Source: Pseudomonas abietaniphila (GTDB taxonomy: Bacteria > Pseudomonadota > Gammaproteobacteria > Pseudomonadales > Pseudomonadaceae). Taken from it: a stretch of 64,000 bases of DNA. A program made the position numbers and the translations under genes. Position 1 is the stretch's first letter; every line of letters begins with the position of its first letter. The notes below the pieces were generated by a model, which saw only the letters and a list, made by a program, of their open reading frames with translations, ran no database searches and was not told the DNA's origin. Shown here piece after piece: positions 63,581-64,000 of the stretch. The stretch lies in NCBI RefSeq assembly GCF_039697315.1, contig NZ_CP155619.1:5208001-5272000 (forward strand), read 5' to 3'.

Positions 63581-64000
63581 ATGTTTCTACATCGTCCCCT
63601 GGAAGAAAAAGACATCCCGGCTATATGCGACATGCCCCAGAGTGTCGATGAGTTGTTCTACATGTTCCCCAAGGCGGTTTTCCCGCTCACGCCCGCGCAG
63701 CTGCGCGATTCAATCGAACAGCGTTCCGATAACACGGTGATCGAGCTGGATGGCGAGGTGGTGGGTTTTGCCAACTTTTCGCGCTACGACTTTCGCGGAC
63801 GCTGTTCAATGGGCAATGTCATTATTGCGCCACACGCCCGCGCCAAGGGGGTCGGTCGCTATATGATCGGCTGCATGATGGAGCTCGCGTTCGGCAAGCA
63901 TGAGGCGAAAGAGCTGACGGCTTCCTGCTTTAACCACAACGTGCCCGGCCTGCTGTTTTACCCCAAGCTGGGCTTCAAACCCTTCGCGATAGAGGAGCGT
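63581..64000 (+). CDS. GNAT-family N-acetyltransferase (3' end outside the window)
   Basis: 140 codons from the ATG at 63581 without a stop, so the C-terminus is cut by the window edge. GAGAGG lies 9 nt upstream. It begins MFLHRPLEEKDIPAICDMPQ. The acetyl-CoA-binding loop is visible as IAPHARAKGVGRYMIGCMME, and the next part ELTASCFNHNVPGLLFYPKL matches the GNAT strand-helix near the C-terminus. The substrate is unknown. Confidence 0.85.
   Translation, partial: MFLHRPLEEKDIPAICDMPQSVDELFYMFPKAVFPLTPAQLRDSIEQRSDNTVIELDGEVVGFANFSRYDFRGRCSMGNVIIAPHARAKGVGRYMIGCMMELAFGKHEAKELTASCFNHNVPGLLFYPKLGFKPFAIEER

Overview
The window is a contiguous piece of a Pseudomonas chromosome, most likely from the fluorescens/syringae side of the genus. 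The reasons are the gene order xdhA / GntR regulator / smc / zipA / ligA, the many REP-type palindromes (GTGGGAGC...GCTTGC...TCGCGA), an OprD porin, a P. aeruginosa-like itaconate cluster and the dense LysR/AraC regulator content. Species cannot be fixed from the sequence alone. No tRNA, 16S/23S rRNA, CRISPR array, prophage or transposase gene was seen.

Layout. 0-13.5 kb is core genome: xanthine dehydrogenase (xdhB partial, xdhA), a GntR regulator, chromosome condensation (smc), division (zipA), DNA ligase (ligA), a zinc metallopeptidase, a GAF-GGDEF-EAL signalling protein and a GNAT enzyme. At 13.65 kb lies the 4.5S SRP RNA gene (ffs), followed by about 2.3 kb of poorly recognisable, probably variable sequence with one unknown zinc-ribbon protein. 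16-24.9 kb holds a cobalt/nickel efflux pair (dmeR-dmeF), a type I pantothenate kinase (coaA), a Rap1a-like exported protein, a TetR-MFS pair, PhzF, LysR and a chemoreceptor. 25-29.5 kb has an AraC regulator, an OprD porin and a two-subunit DUF969/DUF979 transporter. 29.9-35.1 kb is a deoxyribose utilisation locus (deoK-deoP-deoX, divergent deoQ and deoC) with DeoR-like operators at both control points. 35-38 kb carries a hydrolase, a hexapeptide acyltransferase and an AraC regulator.

38.17-39.05 kb is a non-coding tandem array of about 142-bp units with REP motifs. 39.1-45.8 kb is a class III aminotransferase with a polyamine-type ABC transporter and a divergent XRE-cupin regulator, with a perfect 20-bp palindrome between them. 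45.9-48 kb has a LysR regulator and two cupins. 48.1-58.4 kb is an itaconate catabolism island: a LysR regulator (itcR-like), ich, acyl-CoA dehydrogenase, MmgE/PrpD protein, ict, ccl and the dctPQM TRAP transporter, closed by a terminator. 58.5-59.4 kb is non-coding: two REP hairpins flanked by an inverted pair of about 215-bp repeats. 59.5-62.1 kb is a class II aldolase/haloacid dehalogenase pair with a divergent LysR gene. 62.1-63.2 kb carries a membrane protein followed by a 24-residue hydrophobic peptide. A GNAT gene runs off the end.

The genes suggest a soil or plant-associated heterotroph that imports and degrades small organic acids (itaconate by a TRAP transporter to pyruvate and acetyl-CoA), deoxyribose (to acetaldehyde and glyceraldehyde-3-phosphate) and amines. 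The least explained material is non-coding: the tandem array, the inverted-repeat block, several perfect palindromes, a structured element upstream of deoK, and interleaved inverted repeats at 48.03-48.10 kb.
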